Origin: Ancylobacter oerskovii
GTDB taxonomy: Bacteria; Pseudomonadota; Alphaproteobacteria; Rhizobiales; Xanthobacteraceae
DNA: 64,000 bases
Assembly (NCBI RefSeq): GCF_018390555.1
Contig: NZ_JAHBGB010000033.1
Span: 248,001 to 312,000 of the forward strand
Direction of reading: 5' to 3'
Numbering within the stretch: the first letter of the stretch is position 1; every line of letters begins with the position of its first letter. A model generated the notes under the pieces. The model saw nothing but the letters and a program-made list of their open reading frames with translations. It was not told where the DNA came from and made no database searches. A program made the translations under genes and the position numbers. Shown here piece after piece: positions 50,233 through 60,448 of the stretch.

Positions 50233-51636
50233 TCAGCCGCCGGAGCTGCCATTGCCGGCGCCGGCGAGCCCTTCCGGCTTGCCCACCAGGCTGAACAGCA
50301 GCGCCGGATTCTCGCGGAACCGCCCGGCGACCCGCTTGATGTCGTCCAGCGTCACCGCCGCGACCAGCTCGTTGCGCCGGTCGATATAGTCGATGCCGAG
50401 ATCGTCGATCTGGATCTGCAGCAGCTGCGAGGCGACCTTGGCCGACGAATCGAAGCGCAGCGCGAAGGAGCCGATGAGATAGCTCTTGGCATCGGCGAGC
50501 TCCTCCTCGCTCGGCCCCTCGGTCAGCAGCTTGAGGTATTCGGCGCGGATCAGGTCCACCGTCTCGCCGGCGCGCTCGTTCTTGGTGGCGGTGCCGCCGA
50601 GGATCAGCCCGGCATGGTCGAGCGGCGCGAGATGGCTGTAGACCGAATAGGCGAGGCCGCGCTTCTCGCGCACTTCCTTGAACAGCCGCGAGGAGAAGGC
50701 CGAGCCGCCCAGCATGTGGTTGAGCACGAAGGCGGGGATGAAGTCCGGGTCGTTGCGCTTCAGCCCGATGCCGCCGAACACCATCGAGGTCTGCGGCACG
50801 TCGAGCGTCTTCACCTCCACCGTGCCGAGGCCCTGCGGCGTCACGTCGGGCACCGGCGTCAGTTCCGCCTTGGCGGGCAGGGCGCCGAACATCTCGTCGA
50901 GCGCCGGGCCGAGCTTCTCCGGGGCGATGTCGCCGACCACGGCGATCTTGAGATTGTCCCGCGCCAGCGTCTTCTTCGCGAAGGCGGCGAGGTCCCCGCG
51001 GGTGATCGTCGGCACGCTCTCCAGCGAACCGGCGAGCGGGCGTCCATAGGGATGGTTGGGGAAGGCCTTCGCCGACCAGGCAAGGCTCGCCTGCGTCGAG
51101 GGGTCGTTGACGCGCCGGCGCAGATTGGCGAGCTGGCCCTGGCGGATGCGCTCCACCGCCTCGTCGTCGAAGCGCGGGGAGGCGACGGCGAGCTTCATCA
51201 GCTCGAAGGCGGGTCCGACATTCTCCGACAGGGTGCGCAGCGAGCCGCCGACCATGTCGCGCGAGGCGTCGAAGCGCAGCTCGATCGCCTTCTCCGCCAT
51301 CTTGTCCTGGAAGGCGCGGGCGTCGAGATCGCCGGCACCCTCGTCGAGCAGCGAGGCGGCGAGGCTGGCGACGCCCGGCTTGTCGGCCGGGTCCTGGGCG
51401 CCGCCGCCGAGGAACGCCACTTCCATCGCCACCAGCGGCAGGGTGGTGTCGTGCACCAGCCAGGCCTCGATGCCGCCCGGGCTGACCACGCGCTGGATGC
51501 GGGTGGTCTCGGACTGGGCGGGCGAGGTCGGGGCGAGGGAGACGAGGGCGGTCATGGCAATGAGGCCTGCGGCGAGGAGTTTACGGGCGGGCGCGGGCGA
51601 GACGGCCGTGCCCCGGTCCTGGTGACGGGTGCTCAT
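50233..51636 (-). CDS. M16 family peptidase homologue lacking the zinc motif
   Basis: A 467-residue insulinase-family protein with a signal peptide (LLAAGLIAMTALVSLAPTSPAQS). The two M16 domains are complete, but the HxxEH zinc site is absent: the matching place reads GVASLAASLLDEGAGD. It retains the R/Y motif of the C-terminal domain (SSRLFKEVREKRGLAYSVYS). Such proteins are usually the non-catalytic partner of a neighbouring zinc-bearing M16 subunit, here the gene 8 bp upstream. Periplasmic. The last residues are Gly/Ser-rich. Confidence 0.9.
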   Translation of the reverse strand: MSTRHQDRGTAVSPAPARKLLAAGLIAMTALVSLAPTSPAQSETTRIQRVVSPGGIEAWLVHDTTLPLVAMEVAFLGGGAQDPADKPGVASLAASLLDEGAGDLDARAFQDKMAEKAIELRFDASRDMVGGSLRTLSENVGPAFELMKLAVASPRFDDEAVERIRQGQLANLRRRVNDPSTQASLAWSAKAFPNHPYGRPLAGSLESVPTITRGDLAAFAKKTLARDNLKIAVVGDIAPEKLGPALDEMFGALPAKAELTPVPDVTPQGLGTVEVKTLDVPQTSMVFGGIGLKRNDPDFIPAFVLNHMLGGSAFSSRLFKEVREKRGLAYSVYSHLAPLDHAGLILGGTATKNERAGETVDLIRAEYLKLLTEGPSEEELADAKSYLIGSFALRFDSSAKVASQLLQIQIDDLGIDYIDRRNELVAAVTLDDIKRVAGRFRENPALLFSLVGKPEGLAGAGNGSSGG

Positions 51637-51644
51637 GAGGAGGC

Positions 51645-53051
51645 TCACGAGCGCTTGTCCGGCGTCGCCGGCGCGGCCGCCGCTTCGCCGCGGGCCGGCA
51701 GCAGCTGGCTGGTCACCGCCCGCGAGGGAACGAGATAACGCCGGGCGACGTCCTTCACGTCCTCGGCGGTCACCTGCTTCACCTCGTCCGGCCAGTTCTT
51801 GACGTCGTCGACGGTGGTGCCGGTGGCGAGCGCGGCGCCGTAGATGCGCGCCAGCGTCGCCTGGTTGTCCTGGGCGTAGATCGCTTCGGCGACGAGGCGG
51901 GTCTTGGCGCGCTCCAGCTCGGCGGCTTCCGGCCCGTCGGCGGCCAGCTTGGCGATCACCGCGTCCATCGCCGCCTCCAGCTTGTCCATCGCCACGTCCG
52001 GGCGCGGAGTGGCGGAGACGCCGAAACGGGTGTCGTCGAGCGACGTCGACTGGTACCAGGCGCCGGCGCCGGCCGCGAGGCCCTGCGCCACCACGAGTTC
52101 GCGATAGAGCCGGGCGGTGGAGCCGCCGCCGAGGACCTGCGCCAGCACGTCGAGCGCCACGCTGTCCTTCTTCTCGTTGCGATAGGCCGGCACCAGATAG
52201 GCGCGCGACAGGCTCGGCTGGCCGACGCGGGCATCCGCCAGCACCAGCCGGCGCTCGGCGCGCGGGGTCGGCTCCTTCGGACGCACCCGCTCGGCGGTCT
52301 CGGCGCGACGCGCGACCTTGCCGTAGGTCTCTTCCGCCAGCGCCTTCACCGCCTCCGGCTCCACGTCGCCGGCCACCACCAATATGGCGTTGTTCGGCGT
52401 GTAGAAGCGCTTGTAGAAGGCCAGCGCGTCCTCGCGGTTGAGCTGCTTGATCTCGTCTTCCCAGCCGATGATCGGGTGGCCATAGGGATGGTTGGTGTAC
52501 ATCGCCGCCTGCGCGGCTTCCGAGAGCTGCGCGCCCGGATCGTTGTCGGTGCGCATACGGCGCTCTTCCAGCACCACGTCGCGCTCGGGCAGCACCACCT
52601 CGTCGGTCAGCACCAGGCCGGTCATGCGGTCGGCCTCGAAGCCCATCACCGTCTTCAGGTGCTCCTTGGCGACGCGCTGGAAATAGGCGGTGTAGTCTGT
52701 GGAGGTGAAGGCGTTCTCCTGGCCGCCGATCTGCGAGACCACCTGCGAGAACTCGCCGGCCGGATGGCTGGCGGTGCCCTTGAACATCAGGTGCTCGAGA
52801 AAATGCGCGATGCCGGACTTGCCCGGCTGCTCGTCGGCCGAGCCGACGCGGTACCACACCATGTGGGTGACGACGGGGGCGCGATGGTCGGGCACCACCA
52901 CCACCTGCATGCCGTTGTCGAGCGTGTATTGCGCCACCTCGGCGGCCTCCGAGGGGCGGGGAGCGGCGAGGGCGGCCGCGCCGGTGGCGGCGGCAAGCAA
53001 CAGAGCGGGCATCAGCTTTCCAGTCGACATAACGGCATCCGGTTGGGTCAT
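51645..53051 (-). CDS. M16 family zinc peptidase (catalytic subunit)
   Basis: A ~468-residue periplasmic insulinase-type metallopeptidase. The zinc motif is HFLEH (SGIAHFLEHLMFKGT), and the third ligand Glu lies about 75 residues on in the VVLEERRMR region. The signal peptide is LMPALLLAAATGAAALAAPRPSEA. The start is unsure: Met at 53051 (MTQPDAV) or 53030 (MSTGKLMPALL); neither has a strong Shine-Dalgarno sequence. It is followed after 8 bp by the zinc-less partner. This pair next to lspA is typical for alphaproteobacteria and is thought to work on envelope polypeptides. Confidence 0.93.
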   Translation of the reverse strand: MTQPDAVMSTGKLMPALLLAAATGAAALAAPRPSEAAEVAQYTLDNGMQVVVVPDHRAPVVTHMVWYRVGSADEQPGKSGIAHFLEHLMFKGTASHPAGEFSQVVSQIGGQENAFTSTDYTAYFQRVAKEHLKTVMGFEADRMTGLVLTDEVVLPERDVVLEERRMRTDNDPGAQLSEAAQAAMYTNHPYGHPIIGWEDEIKQLNREDALAFYKRFYTPNNAILVVAGDVEPEAVKALAEETYGKVARRAETAERVRPKEPTPRAERRLVLADARVGQPSLSRAYLVPAYRNEKKDSVALDVLAQVLGGGSTARLYRELVVAQGLAAGAGAWYQSTSLDDTRFGVSATPRPDVAMDKLEAAMDAVIAKLAADGPEAAELERAKTRLVAEAIYAQDNQATLARIYGAALATGTTVDDVKNWPDEVKQVTAEDVKDVARRYLVPSRAVTSQLLPARGEAAAAPATPDKRS

Positions 53052-53126
53052 ATGGGCACGCAACGCCCTGTCCGCACCCCCGGTAGAGGGGAATGACGGC
53101 GGCCGGCCTGGTGCCGGGCGTGCCCC

Positions 53127-53174
53127 GAGCACGTTCCGCGAACGTCGCACGAGTTCGGCGACAAGAACATGCTC
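53127..53174. repeat. Rhizobiales-type intergenic palindrome, copy 2 of 2
   Basis: GAGCACGTTC at the left and GAACATGCTC at the right, with GCGAAC / GTTCGG inside, form an inverted repeat followed by TGATTAAATC. This is the GAGCATGTTC...GAACATGCTC pattern common between genes in Hyphomicrobiales. It is upstream of the M16 operon; the other copy is downstream of it at 50043-50086. Confidence 0.65.
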
Positions 53175-53267
53175 CGGCTGATTAAATCGGCGTAAGGATG
53201 GGCCGGAACCGCAGCAAACGGACCGGCGGCGGGGTCAATCCCGCGTGAACGCACCCCCGGAAACGGG

Positions 53268-53293
53268 AAAAGGCCGGCCTGTCGGCCGGCCTT
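53268..53293 (-). terminator. Intrinsic terminator of the ileS-lspA-BamF-like operon
   Basis: On the minus strand a perfect stem AAGGCCGGCC/GGCCGGCCTT (53293-53270) with a 4-base loop is followed by TTTT. It lies 11 bp after the stop of the BamF-like gene. Confidence 0.88.
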
Positions 53294-53304
53294 CGCAGAT
53301 CCGC

Positions 53305-54003
53305 TCAGTTGCGGTCCTTGTTGCGCTGGGTCTGGTCGAACCAGCTCAGCGGGTTCCAGGCCTTGTCCTCCGGCCGGTCGGCCACCACCCCGTAGGCGGC
53401 GCCCGGCGCCGGCGTCTGGAAGCCCGGCGGCGGCTCGGTGAGCGACTGGCGTTCCGGCTCGCCGGCAAACACCGTCGGCTTCTCTTCCTGCTTCGGACCG
53501 AAGCTGAACAGGCCGTAGCCCTTCGGCTTCAGCCAGTCCTCGCGCGCCGAGGCGTTGCGGCCCTGCGCCTGGTGATCGGAGGCGACGCCGGTGCGGGTGC
53601 TGGCCATCTCGGCCGGGCCGAGGGCGCGGGTCTGGGCGTTGTCGTTGACGAAGACCTTGGTCTTCTTGGCCGCCGCCTCTTCCTTCTTCTTGCGCTCGGC
53701 GTCGTAGTCCTTCGGCCAGGCGGGATTCTGGGTGATGGCGGCGGAATCGCGCGGCGGCGGCAGCGTGTCGCCCGAGGGCGGCACGACGAGGGGCGCCCGC
53801 TCGCGATAGTCGATGTCCGGGCCGGGCGGCGGCACCAGCCCCAGCGTGGTGAGCATCTGCTCGGTGAAATTGTCTTCCTGGGCGGCGGCGGGGACGGCAC
53901 TGACGAGGGCCAGCGCCATCAGGCCCGACGAGAACGCCGCGGCAAGGGCAAGGTTCAGCGCGCGCGGGGCACGGGTCGATATCGTCATGGGCGAAGTCGT
54001 CAT
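53305..54003 (-). CDS. Exported protein in the BamF (DUF3035) gene position
   Basis: A 232-residue secreted protein: signal peptide ALNLALAAAFSSGLMALALVSAVPAAAQ, then NFTEQMLTTLGLVPPPGPDIDYRERAPLVVPPSGDTLPPP and a Lys/Glu-rich, probably disordered remainder. The segment DYRERAPLVVPP is reminiscent of DUF3035/BamF, a beta-barrel-assembly lipoprotein of alphaproteobacteria whose gene often lies between lspA and the M16 pair. Unlike BamF it has a signal-peptidase I type site and no lipobox Cys. Similarity is weak, so the role is inferred mainly from position. AGGAG lies 10 nt before the ATG. Confidence 0.72.
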   Translation of the reverse strand: MTTSPMTISTRAPRALNLALAAAFSSGLMALALVSAVPAAAQEDNFTEQMLTTLGLVPPPGPDIDYRERAPLVVPPSGDTLPPPRDSAAITQNPAWPKDYDAERKKKEEAAAKKTKVFVNDNAQTRALGPAEMASTRTGVASDHQAQGRNASAREDWLKPKGYGLFSFGPKQEEKPTVFAGEPERQSLTEPPPGFQTPAPGAAYGVVADRPEDKAWNPLSWFDQTQRNKDRN

Positions 54004-54075
54004 AAGGGTCGTCTCCTGCCGATCCCGCGCGGCCGCTCGAGGGCCGGCACGCAGGGCTCGTCCGCAGTGTTCATC

Positions 54076-54573
54076 TCAGGACGGCGATTTTACGGCACCG
54101 CCGATGAACGAGTCATACAAAAGCAGCGCCACGCCGGCAACAATCGCCACGTCCGACAGGTTGAAGACGTACCAGTAGAAGCCGAAGGCGTGCAGCGACA
54201 CGAAGTCGAACACCGCGCCATAGGCGACGCGGTCGATGGCGTTGCCCAGTGCGCCGCCGATCAGCAGACCGAGGGCGATCGCCTCCGGCCGCCGCTCGGT
54301 GGCGGCCAGCCAGAACCAGAAGAACACCGCCGCGACCAGCTTCAGCCCACCCAGCAGCCACCAGCCATCGGCGCCGCCGGCGAACATGCCGTAGCTGATG
54401 CCGGTGTTCCAGGCCCGCACCAGGTCGAGGAACGGCAGCACCGTCACCTTGCCGTCGTCGCCGAAATCGACGCCGTGCAGCACCGCGAGCTTCGACGCCT
54501 GGTCGACGACCAGCGCGCCGAGCGCATAGAGCGCGCCGAGGCCGGTAAGCGGGCCGGAGAGGCGCAGCCTCAT
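54076..54573 (-). CDS. lspA: Lipoprotein signal peptidase (signal peptidase II)
   Basis: Inner-membrane aspartyl protease that removes signal peptides from prolipoproteins. The 165 residues contain four membrane segments. The family motifs are [11 protein letters not shown], the catalytic Asp in [11 protein letters not shown] and the second catalytic Asp in [10 protein letters not shown]. The ATG at 54573 overlaps the ileS stop (ATGA); the frame continues upstream inside ileS. Its substrates would include the lipoprotein encoded at 48888-49931. Confidence 0.95.
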   Translation of the reverse strand: MRLRLSGPLTGLGALYALGALVVDQASKLAVLHGVDFGDDGKVTVLPFLDLVRAWNTGISYGMFAGGADGWWLLGGLKLVAAVFFWFWLAATERRPEAIALGLLIGGALGNAIDRVAYGAVFDFVSLHAFGFYWYVFNLSDVAIVAGVALLLYDSFIGGAVKSPS

Positions 54574-57500
54574 TCGGCGGCCCGCCGGGCGGTGGCGCGC
54601 TCGCGCAGCGCCTGGGCGTCGCGCGGGGTGACGTCGGGATAGTCCGGGTCGGTGCCCACCAGCGGCGAGATCTTCCAGGAACGGGCGCATTTGCGCCCTT
54701 CCGCCTTCGCCGGCACCACCGCCACGCCCGGCACGTCCTCGAGGCGGAAGGCGTCCTTCGGCCCCTCATCCGGCATCAGATGCGCGTCGGAGGTGATGCA
54801 CACCTCGGCGAGGTCGACCGCGCTCACCGCCGCGAACAGGTTGGGGTCCGACACATGGATCACCGGGGCGGCCTCCAGCGAGGAGCCGATGCGCTTGTTG
54901 GCGCGCTCCACCTCCAGCGCGCCCAGCACCACGCGGCGCACCAGGCGGATCTTGCGCCACTCGTCGGCAAGCGTCTCGTCGCGCCACTTGGTCGGCGTGT
55001 CGGGGAAGGTCTCCAGATGCACCGAGCCGTCCGGCGAGGGGAACCGCGCCAGCCAGGTCTCCTCCGCCGTGAAGGGCAGGATCGGCGCCAGCCAGATGAC
55101 GAGGCGCCGGAACACCTCGTCGAGCACGGTCAGGCAGGCGCGGCGAGTCACCGAGGAGATCGGGTCGCAATAGAGTGCGTCCTTGCGCACGTCGAAATAG
55201 AAGGCCGAGAGCTCGGCGGTCATGAACTGGGTCAGCAGCGCGTTGACCCGCTTGAAGTCGAACGCCGCATAGGCCTCGCGCATCTGCTTGTCGAGCTCGG
55301 CGAGCCGGTGCAGCACCATGCGCTCCAGCGCCGGCATGTCGGCGAAGGCGACCCGCTCGCTCTCGCGGTAGTGGTGCAGCGAGCCGAGCAGCCAGCGCAG
55401 CGTGTTGCGCAGCTTGCGATAGGTCTCGACCGTGGTCTTGAGGATCTCCGGGCCGATGCGCAGATCGTCGGAATAGTCGGAGGCGCACACCCACAGGCGC
55501 AGGATGTCGGCGCCGGACGACTTGATCACCTCCTGCGGCGCGACCACGTTGCCAATCGACTTCGACATCTTGCGGCCCTGCTCGTCGAGCACGAAGCCGT
55601 GGGTCAGCACCACGTCATAGGGCGGCCGCGCGCGGGTGCCGCAACTCTCCAGCAGCGAGGAGTGGAACCAGCCGCGATGCTGGTCCGAGCCTTCGAGATA
55701 CATCACCCGGTCCGGCCCGCCATTGAAGGCGCGATCGACCTTCAGGTCCTCGCGCACCTCCAGCGTGAAGGCGTGGGTGGAGCCCGAATCGAACCAGACG
55801 TCGAGGATGTCGTCGACCTTGTGCCATTCATTGGCGCTGTAGTCGGTGCCGAGGAAGCGCTGCGTGGCGCCGTCCTTGTACCAGGCGTCGGCTCCCTCGC
55901 GGGCGAAGGCCTCGGCGATGCGGGCATTCACCCTGTCGTCGCGCAGGATCTCGACGGTGCCGTCGCCCTTGTCCTTCACGAACACGGCGATCGGCACGCC
56001 CCAGGCGCGCTGGCGCGACACCACCCAGTCCGGGCGGTTCTCGATCATGCCGTTGATGCGGTTCTCGCCGGAGGCGGGCACCCAGTCGACGCCGGCAATG
56101 CCGTCCAGCGCCCGCGCGCGCAGCGTGTCGCCGGCGGTGGAGGAGCCGTCCGCCGCCGCGATGTCCTTGTCCATCGCGATGAACCATTGCGGCGTGTTGC
56201 GGAAGATCACCGGCGCCTTGGAGCGCCACGAATGCGGGTACTGGTGCTTCAGCCGGCCGCGGGCGAGCAGCTTGTCGGCGGCGGCGAGAGCCTTGATGAC
56301 GGTGTCGTTGGCGTCGCCGTCCTTGCCCTTGTCGTCCATCACCCGATGGCCGGCGAACAGCGGCACATGCTCGTAATAGCGCCCGTCCGGGCCGACGGTG
56401 TGCGGCACCTCGCCGAGGCGCTCGGCGACATAGAGGTTGAAGTCGTCGGCGCCGTGGCCGGGCGCGATGTGCACGAAGCCGGTGCCGGTGTCGTCGGTGA
56501 CGAAGTCGCCGGCCACCACCGGCACGGGGAAGTCGAAATAGTCCTTCACCCCCTCGACGCCGGCGAGCGGATGCGCGCAGACGAGGTGGGTCGGGTCCAC
56601 GGCCGCATGCCGCTCGAAGCCGGTGACGCGGGCGGCCTTGAACACCTCGGCCGCCAGCTTGTCGGCGAGGATGAAGTGCTCGCCCACCTTGGCCCAATTG
56701 TCGGCCGGCGCCTCGGTCACCTCGTAGACGGCATAGGTGACATCCGGCGAGAAGGCGATGGCGCGGTTGCCGGGGATGGTCCAGGGCGTGGTGGTCCAGA
56801 TCACCACCGAGGCGCCCTCATAGGAGGGGAACAGGTGGATGTCGTCGGCCTTGTCGGCCGGGGCGAGCCCCTTGGGCAGGCCGCCGGCGGTGGCGGCGCT
56901 CTTGCGATAGCCGGTGACCGGGAACTTCACATAGATCGTCGTCGACTGGTGGTCGTGATACTCGACCTCCGCCTCGGCGAGCGCGGTGCGCTCCACCACC
57001 GACCACATCACCGGCTTGGAGCCGCGATAGAGCAGGCCGTTCGCCGCGAACTTCATGATCTCGCGGGCGATCTGCGCCTCGGCGTCGAAGCTCATCGTGA
57101 CATAGGGATGGTCCCAGTCGCCGCCGACGCCGAGCCGCTTGAACTCGGCGCGCTGCACGTCGATCCAGCCCTGCGCGAAGGCACGGCATTCCTGGCGGAA
57201 CTCGACGACCGGCACCTCGTCCTTGTTGCGGCCCTTGGCGCGGTACTGCTCCTCGATCTTCCACTCGATCGGCAGGCCGTGGCAGTCCCAGCCCGGCACA
57301 TAGTTGGAATCGTGGCCGAGCGCGCCCTGCGAGCGCACCACCACGTCCTTGAGGATCTTGTTGAGCGCGTGGCCGATATGGATGTTGCCATTGGCATAGG
57401 GCGGGCCGTCATGCAGCACGAAGCGCGGCTTGCCGGCACCGGCCTCGCGCTGGCGGCGATAGAGGCCGATCTCCTCCCAGCGGGCGAGGAATTCCGGCTC

Positions 57501-57632
57501 GCGCTGCGGCAGGCCGGCGCGCATCGGGAAGTCGGTCTGCGGCAGGAACAGCGTCGAGGAGTAGTCGTGCGCCTCGCCACCCTCGGTGTCGGGCGTCTTC
57601 GGCTCGCGTCCATCGCTGTTTCGGTTCGTCAT
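54570..57632 (-). CDS. ileS: Isoleucyl-tRNA synthetase
   Basis: Class I aminoacyl-tRNA synthetase. The 1020 residues include the HIGH motif ([12 protein letters not shown]), the CP1 editing domain ([14 protein letters not shown] and the [16 protein letters not shown] hallmark), KMSKS ([10 protein letters not shown]) and the anticodon-binding domain. A C-terminal zinc-binding motif is not evident; only one Cys (GRKCARSW) remains near the end. It overlaps lspA by 4 bp, the usual ileS-lspA pairing, and lies 82 bp downstream of ribF on the same strand. Confidence 0.97.
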   Translation of the reverse strand: MTNRNSDGREPKTPDTEGGEAHDYSSTLFLPQTDFPMRAGLPQREPEFLARWEEIGLYRRQREAGAGKPRFVLHDGPPYANGNIHIGHALNKILKDVVVRSQGALGHDSNYVPGWDCHGLPIEWKIEEQYRAKGRNKDEVPVVEFRQECRAFAQGWIDVQRAEFKRLGVGGDWDHPYVTMSFDAEAQIAREIMKFAANGLLYRGSKPVMWSVVERTALAEAEVEYHDHQSTTIYVKFPVTGYRKSAATAGGLPKGLAPADKADDIHLFPSYEGASVVIWTTTPWTIPGNRAIAFSPDVTYAVYEVTEAPADNWAKVGEHFILADKLAAEVFKAARVTGFERHAAVDPTHLVCAHPLAGVEGVKDYFDFPVPVVAGDFVTDDTGTGFVHIAPGHGADDFNLYVAERLGEVPHTVGPDGRYYEHVPLFAGHRVMDDKGKDGDANDTVIKALAAADKLLARGRLKHQYPHSWRSKAPVIFRNTPQWFIAMDKDIAAADGSSTAGDTLRARALDGIAGVDWVPASGENRINGMIENRPDWVVSRQRAWGVPIAVFVKDKGDGTVEILRDDRVNARIAEAFAREGADAWYKDGATQRFLGTDYSANEWHKVDDILDVWFDSGSTHAFTLEVREDLKVDRAFNGGPDRVMYLEGSDQHRGWFHSSLLESCGTRARPPYDVVLTHGFVLDEQGRKMSKSIGNVVAPQEVIKSSGADILRLWVCASDYSDDLRIGPEILKTTVETYRKLRNTLRWLLGSLHHYRESERVAFADMPALERMVLHRLAELDKQMREAYAAFDFKRVNALLTQFMTAELSAFYFDVRKDALYCDPISSVTRRACLTVLDEVFRRLVIWLAPILPFTAEETWLARFPSPDGSVHLETFPDTPTKWRDETLADEWRKIRLVRRVVLGALEVERANKRIGSSLEAAPVIHVSDPNLFAAVSAVDLAEVCITSDAHLMPDEGPKDAFRLEDVPGVAVVPAKAEGRKCARSWKISPLVGTDPDYPDVTPRDAQALRERATARRAAE

Positions 57633-57714
57633 CGCCGGCTCCTCACGCTGTCGCGCACGGTGTAAGCGCAGCGGCGAGGCGGTGCAAGGGTTTGCAAGCG
57701 GCCTCGGCAGCGCC

Positions 57715-58674
57715 TCAGCCGGCGCCGGCGCCCAGTATGGCGCGGGCGCGGCGGCTGTCCTCGTCCATCTGGGCGATCAGCGGCTCGATGCCGGCGAATT
57801 TGAGCTCGGGCCGCAGATAGGCATGGAAGGCCACCTTGAGCTTGCGGCCATACAGATCGCCGGACCAGTCGAAGACGAAGGTCTCCAGCCGCGGCGCGCC
57901 GTCGTCGAAGGTCGGGCGGCGGCCGAAGCTCGCCACCGCCGGCCGCTCCACCCCGTCGATCTCCACCGTCACCGCGTAAATGCCGTGGGCGAGCTCGATG
58001 GTCGGGTCGAGCCGCATATTGGCGGTGGGGTAGCCGAGCTCGCGCCCGCGCTTGTCGCCATGGATCACCTCGGCCTCGACGGCGAAGGGCGCCCCCAGCA
58101 TGTGCGCCGCCTGCTCCACCCGGCCCTGCGCCAGCGCCGCACGGATGGCGCTGGAGGAGATCTGCGCGCCGTCGTCGAGCAGCGGCGGCACGATCTCCAC
58201 CGCAAAGCCGTGGCGCGCCCCCGCCTCGCGCAGGAAGGCCGGCGAGCCGCCGCGCGCACGGCCGAAGTGGAAGTCGAAGCCCGCCACCACGCAATCGACG
58301 CCCAGCCATTCGACGAGGATGTCGGTGACGAAGCTCTCGGCGTCTTTCGCCGCCAGCAGCGCGTCGAAGGCCAGCACCGCCGCGCCGTCGAGGCCGGTGG
58401 AGGCGAGCAGGCCGAGTTTCATCGGCTCCGGGGTCAGGCGGAACATCGGCTCGTTGGGGCGGAAATAGGCGCGCGGGTGCGGCTCGAAGGTCAGCGCCAG
58501 CGCCGGCTTGCCGGCGGCGTGGGCGCGGCGCACCGCCTCGCCGATCACCGCGCGATGGCCACGATGCACGCCGTCGAAATTGCCGATCGCCACCACCGGG
58601 CGGGCGAGCGCGGCCGGCACGGCATCGCCGCCGCGCAGCACGGTGAAGGGACGGGGGGCGGGGGAAGCACTCAT
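57715..58674 (-). CDS. ribF: Bifunctional riboflavin kinase / FAD synthetase
   Basis: Makes FMN and then FAD. The 319-residue protein has the nucleotidyltransferase N-domain ([42 protein letters not shown]) and the riboflavin-kinase C-domain ([38 protein letters not shown]). It is upstream of ileS in the same direction, and FAD is needed by the glycolate oxidase subunits elsewhere in the window. Confidence 0.96.
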   Translation of the reverse strand: MSASPAPRPFTVLRGGDAVPAALARPVVAIGNFDGVHRGHRAVIGEAVRRAHAAGKPALALTFEPHPRAYFRPNEPMFRLTPEPMKLGLLASTGLDGAAVLAFDALLAAKDAESFVTDILVEWLGVDCVVAGFDFHFGRARGGSPAFLREAGARHGFAVEIVPPLLDDGAQISSSAIRAALAQGRVEQAAHMLGAPFAVEAEVIHGDKRGRELGYPTANMRLDPTIELAHGIYAVTVEIDGVERPAVASFGRRPTFDDGAPRLETFVFDWSGDLYGRKLKVAFHAYLRPELKFAGIEPLIAQMDEDSRRARAILGAGAG

Positions 58675-58830
58675 CGGGCGACACCGTCGAAACCTGCCGG
58701 GCGGATCGGGCGGCGGCGACGGCGGCCGGCGCGACGATCCGGGGCCATCCCTAGCCGCTTTCCGCGTCCCGGGAAACCGGCCGGCCGATACGAATAAGCT
58801 ATCGGCTCGACAGGCTGCGCCTTGCTCGGC

Positions 58831-59727
58831 CTACCAGACGAGCTGCGGCGCCGCGGCGACCGGCAGGCCGGGACCGTCGGCGATCAGCCGGGCAAGGGCC
58901 TGCGGATCGATGGTGCCCGAGCGCTCCAGCCCCAGCTCGCCGGCATGGATGCCGCCGGCGATGAACAGGCAATCGATGCCCACGCCGAGCGCACCGGCGA
59001 GATCGGTGCGCAGCGCGTCGCCGATGGCGAGGAAACGGGCCGGCTCCACCGGCGCGCCGCGCAGTTCGGCGGCCTTGGCGAAGGCCGCCTCGTAGATCGG
59101 CCGGTGCGGCTTGCCGCACCACACCGCCGTGCCGCCGATCGCCTCATAGGCCTCGGCGAGCGCGCCGGCGCACCAGACCAGCTCGCCGCCGCGCTCCACC
59201 ACGATGTCGGGATTGGCGCAGATCATGGTGAGCCCGCGCGCCTTCATCGCCGCCAGCGTGTCGCGATAGGTCTCCGGCGTCTCGGTGGTGTCGTCGAACA
59301 GCCCGGTGCAGACCACCAGCTCCGACGCCTCCATCCCGGTGAGCTCGACACCGGCCTCCTTGTAGATGCCGAGGTCGCGCTCCGGCCCGAGATGCCAGAT
59401 CCGGCCGACGCCGCGCTCGCGCAGCAGGCCAGTAGTGACGTTGCCGGAGGTGACGATGGCGTCATAGGCGCTGCGGGGAATGTCGAAGCGGTCGAGGATG
59501 GTGGCGACATCGCCGCTCGGCCGCGGGGCGTTGGAGACGAGGATCACCGTCAGGCCGTTGCCACGCGCCCGCTCCAGCGCCGCCGCCGCCGCCGCGAAGC
59601 CGACGGCGCCGTTGTGCAGCACGCCCCAGACGTCGCACAGGATCACGTCGTAGCGCGGCGCCAGCTCGGCGAAGGGCAGGACGGGAATCGGCGCGGCGGG
59701 CCGGGGCGGCGTGGAGGGGGACGACAT
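58831..59727 (-). CDS. HAD-superfamily class IIA phosphatase (TIGR01459 type)
   Basis: A 298-residue NagD-like hydrolase. Motif I is VILCDVWGVLHNG (nucleophile Asp, with the second Asp position held by a variant: D-V-W-G), motif II LVSNAPRP, and motifs III/IV CGKPHRPIYE and AIGDALRTDLAGALGVG. The C2 cap lies between motifs II and III. The Met at 59727 (MSSPSTPPRP) is preceded by GAGG; the frame extends upstream to 59829. DVWGVLHNG is characteristic of an alphaproteobacterial subfamily of unknown substrate. Standing alone between ribF and ohr. Confidence 0.88.
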   Translation of the reverse strand: MSSPSTPPRPAAPIPVLPFAELAPRYDVILCDVWGVLHNGAVGFAAAAAALERARGNGLTVILVSNAPRPSGDVATILDRFDIPRSAYDAIVTSGNVTTGLLRERGVGRIWHLGPERDLGIYKEAGVELTGMEASELVVCTGLFDDTTETPETYRDTLAAMKARGLTMICANPDIVVERGGELVWCAGALAEAYEAIGGTAVWCGKPHRPIYEAAFAKAAELRGAPVEPARFLAIGDALRTDLAGALGVGIDCLFIAGGIHAGELGLERSGTIDPQALARLIADGPGLPVAAAPQLVW

Positions 59728-59993
59728 GGGCGAAACGGCCTCGGCGGATCGTTGAAGGGGCGAAACGGACGGCGGGACGGGGCAGCAAGTGCCATGCCGG
59801 CCGCCCCGGCACAAGGCCGGCGGCGGCATGGCAGCCTCCCGCCCCGGTCCGCCGCGCGCGGTGCCGCGGCTTTGCGGCTTCGCACGCCCCGCGAGGCCGG
59901 AACGCCGGGCCGGGCGTTGCCGGCCGGTACCGTCGCCCTATCTTCATCGCACCCGTCGATGATCGGCGAACCCGAAAGCGCAAGGAGCTCCCC

Positions 59994-60410
59994 ATGACCG
60001 CGACCACGCTCTTCACCGGCACCGCCACCGCCAAGGGCGGCCGCCACGGCCACTCCGCCACCAGCGACGGCTCGGTTTCCGTTGATCTGGGCATGCCGAA
60101 GAACGGGGTGCTGGAACCCGGCAAGACCACGCCGGAACACCTCTTCGCCACCGGCTACGCTGCCTGCTTCGGCTCGGCGGTGGAGGCGGTCGGCGCGCAG
60201 AAGAAGCTCGACGTCTCCGACGCCTCGGTAACGGTGGCCGCCTCGCTGCAGAAGAGCGACACCGGCTTCAGCCTGGCGGTGAAGCTCACCCTCAAGGCGC
60301 CGGCGCTGACCAGGGAGCAGGCGCAGGAGGTGATCGAGGCGGCGCACCAGATGTGCCCCTATTCCAAGGCGACGCGCGGCAACATCCCCGTCGAGCTGGC
60401 GGTGGAATGA
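59994..60410 (+). CDS. ohr: Organic hydroperoxide resistance protein (Ohr)
   Basis: Thiol peroxidase that reduces organic hydroperoxides, using lipoyl proteins as reductant. The 138-residue length is typical. The peroxidatic Cys58 is in GYAACFGSAVE and the resolving Cys121 in HQMCPYSKATRGN. GGAG lies 7 nt before the ATG. No ohrR regulator gene is adjacent. It is divergent from the HAD gene. Confidence 0.95.
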   Translation: MTATTLFTGTATAKGGRHGHSATSDGSVSVDLGMPKNGVLEPGKTTPEHLFATGYAACFGSAVEAVGAQKKLDVSDASVTVAASLQKSDTGFSLAVKLTLKAPALTREQAQEVIEAAHQMCPYSKATRGNIPVELAVE

Positions 60411-60428
60411 CGCTGTAGCGGACGGGTC

Positions 60429-60448
60429 GGCCCGGCTCGCGCCGGGCC
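60429..60448 (+). terminator. Hairpin after ohr
   Basis: A perfect 8-bp stem GGCCCGGC/GCCGGGCC with a TCGC loop, 18 bp after the ohr stop. No T-run follows, so it is a possible rather than certain terminator. Confidence 0.5.

Noticed and set aside
50233-52857. A single 874-codon frame that would fuse both M16 peptidases
   Set aside because: Its first half is an out-of-frame reading of the first M16 gene. The real proteins are two, with separate signal peptides and an 8-bp gap.
54780-57665. A 961-codon open frame antisense to ileS, and a similar 947-codon frame antisense to infB (23365-26208)
   Set aside because: Both mirror well-conserved genes and give low-complexity His/Arg/Gly-rich products with no recognisable motif.
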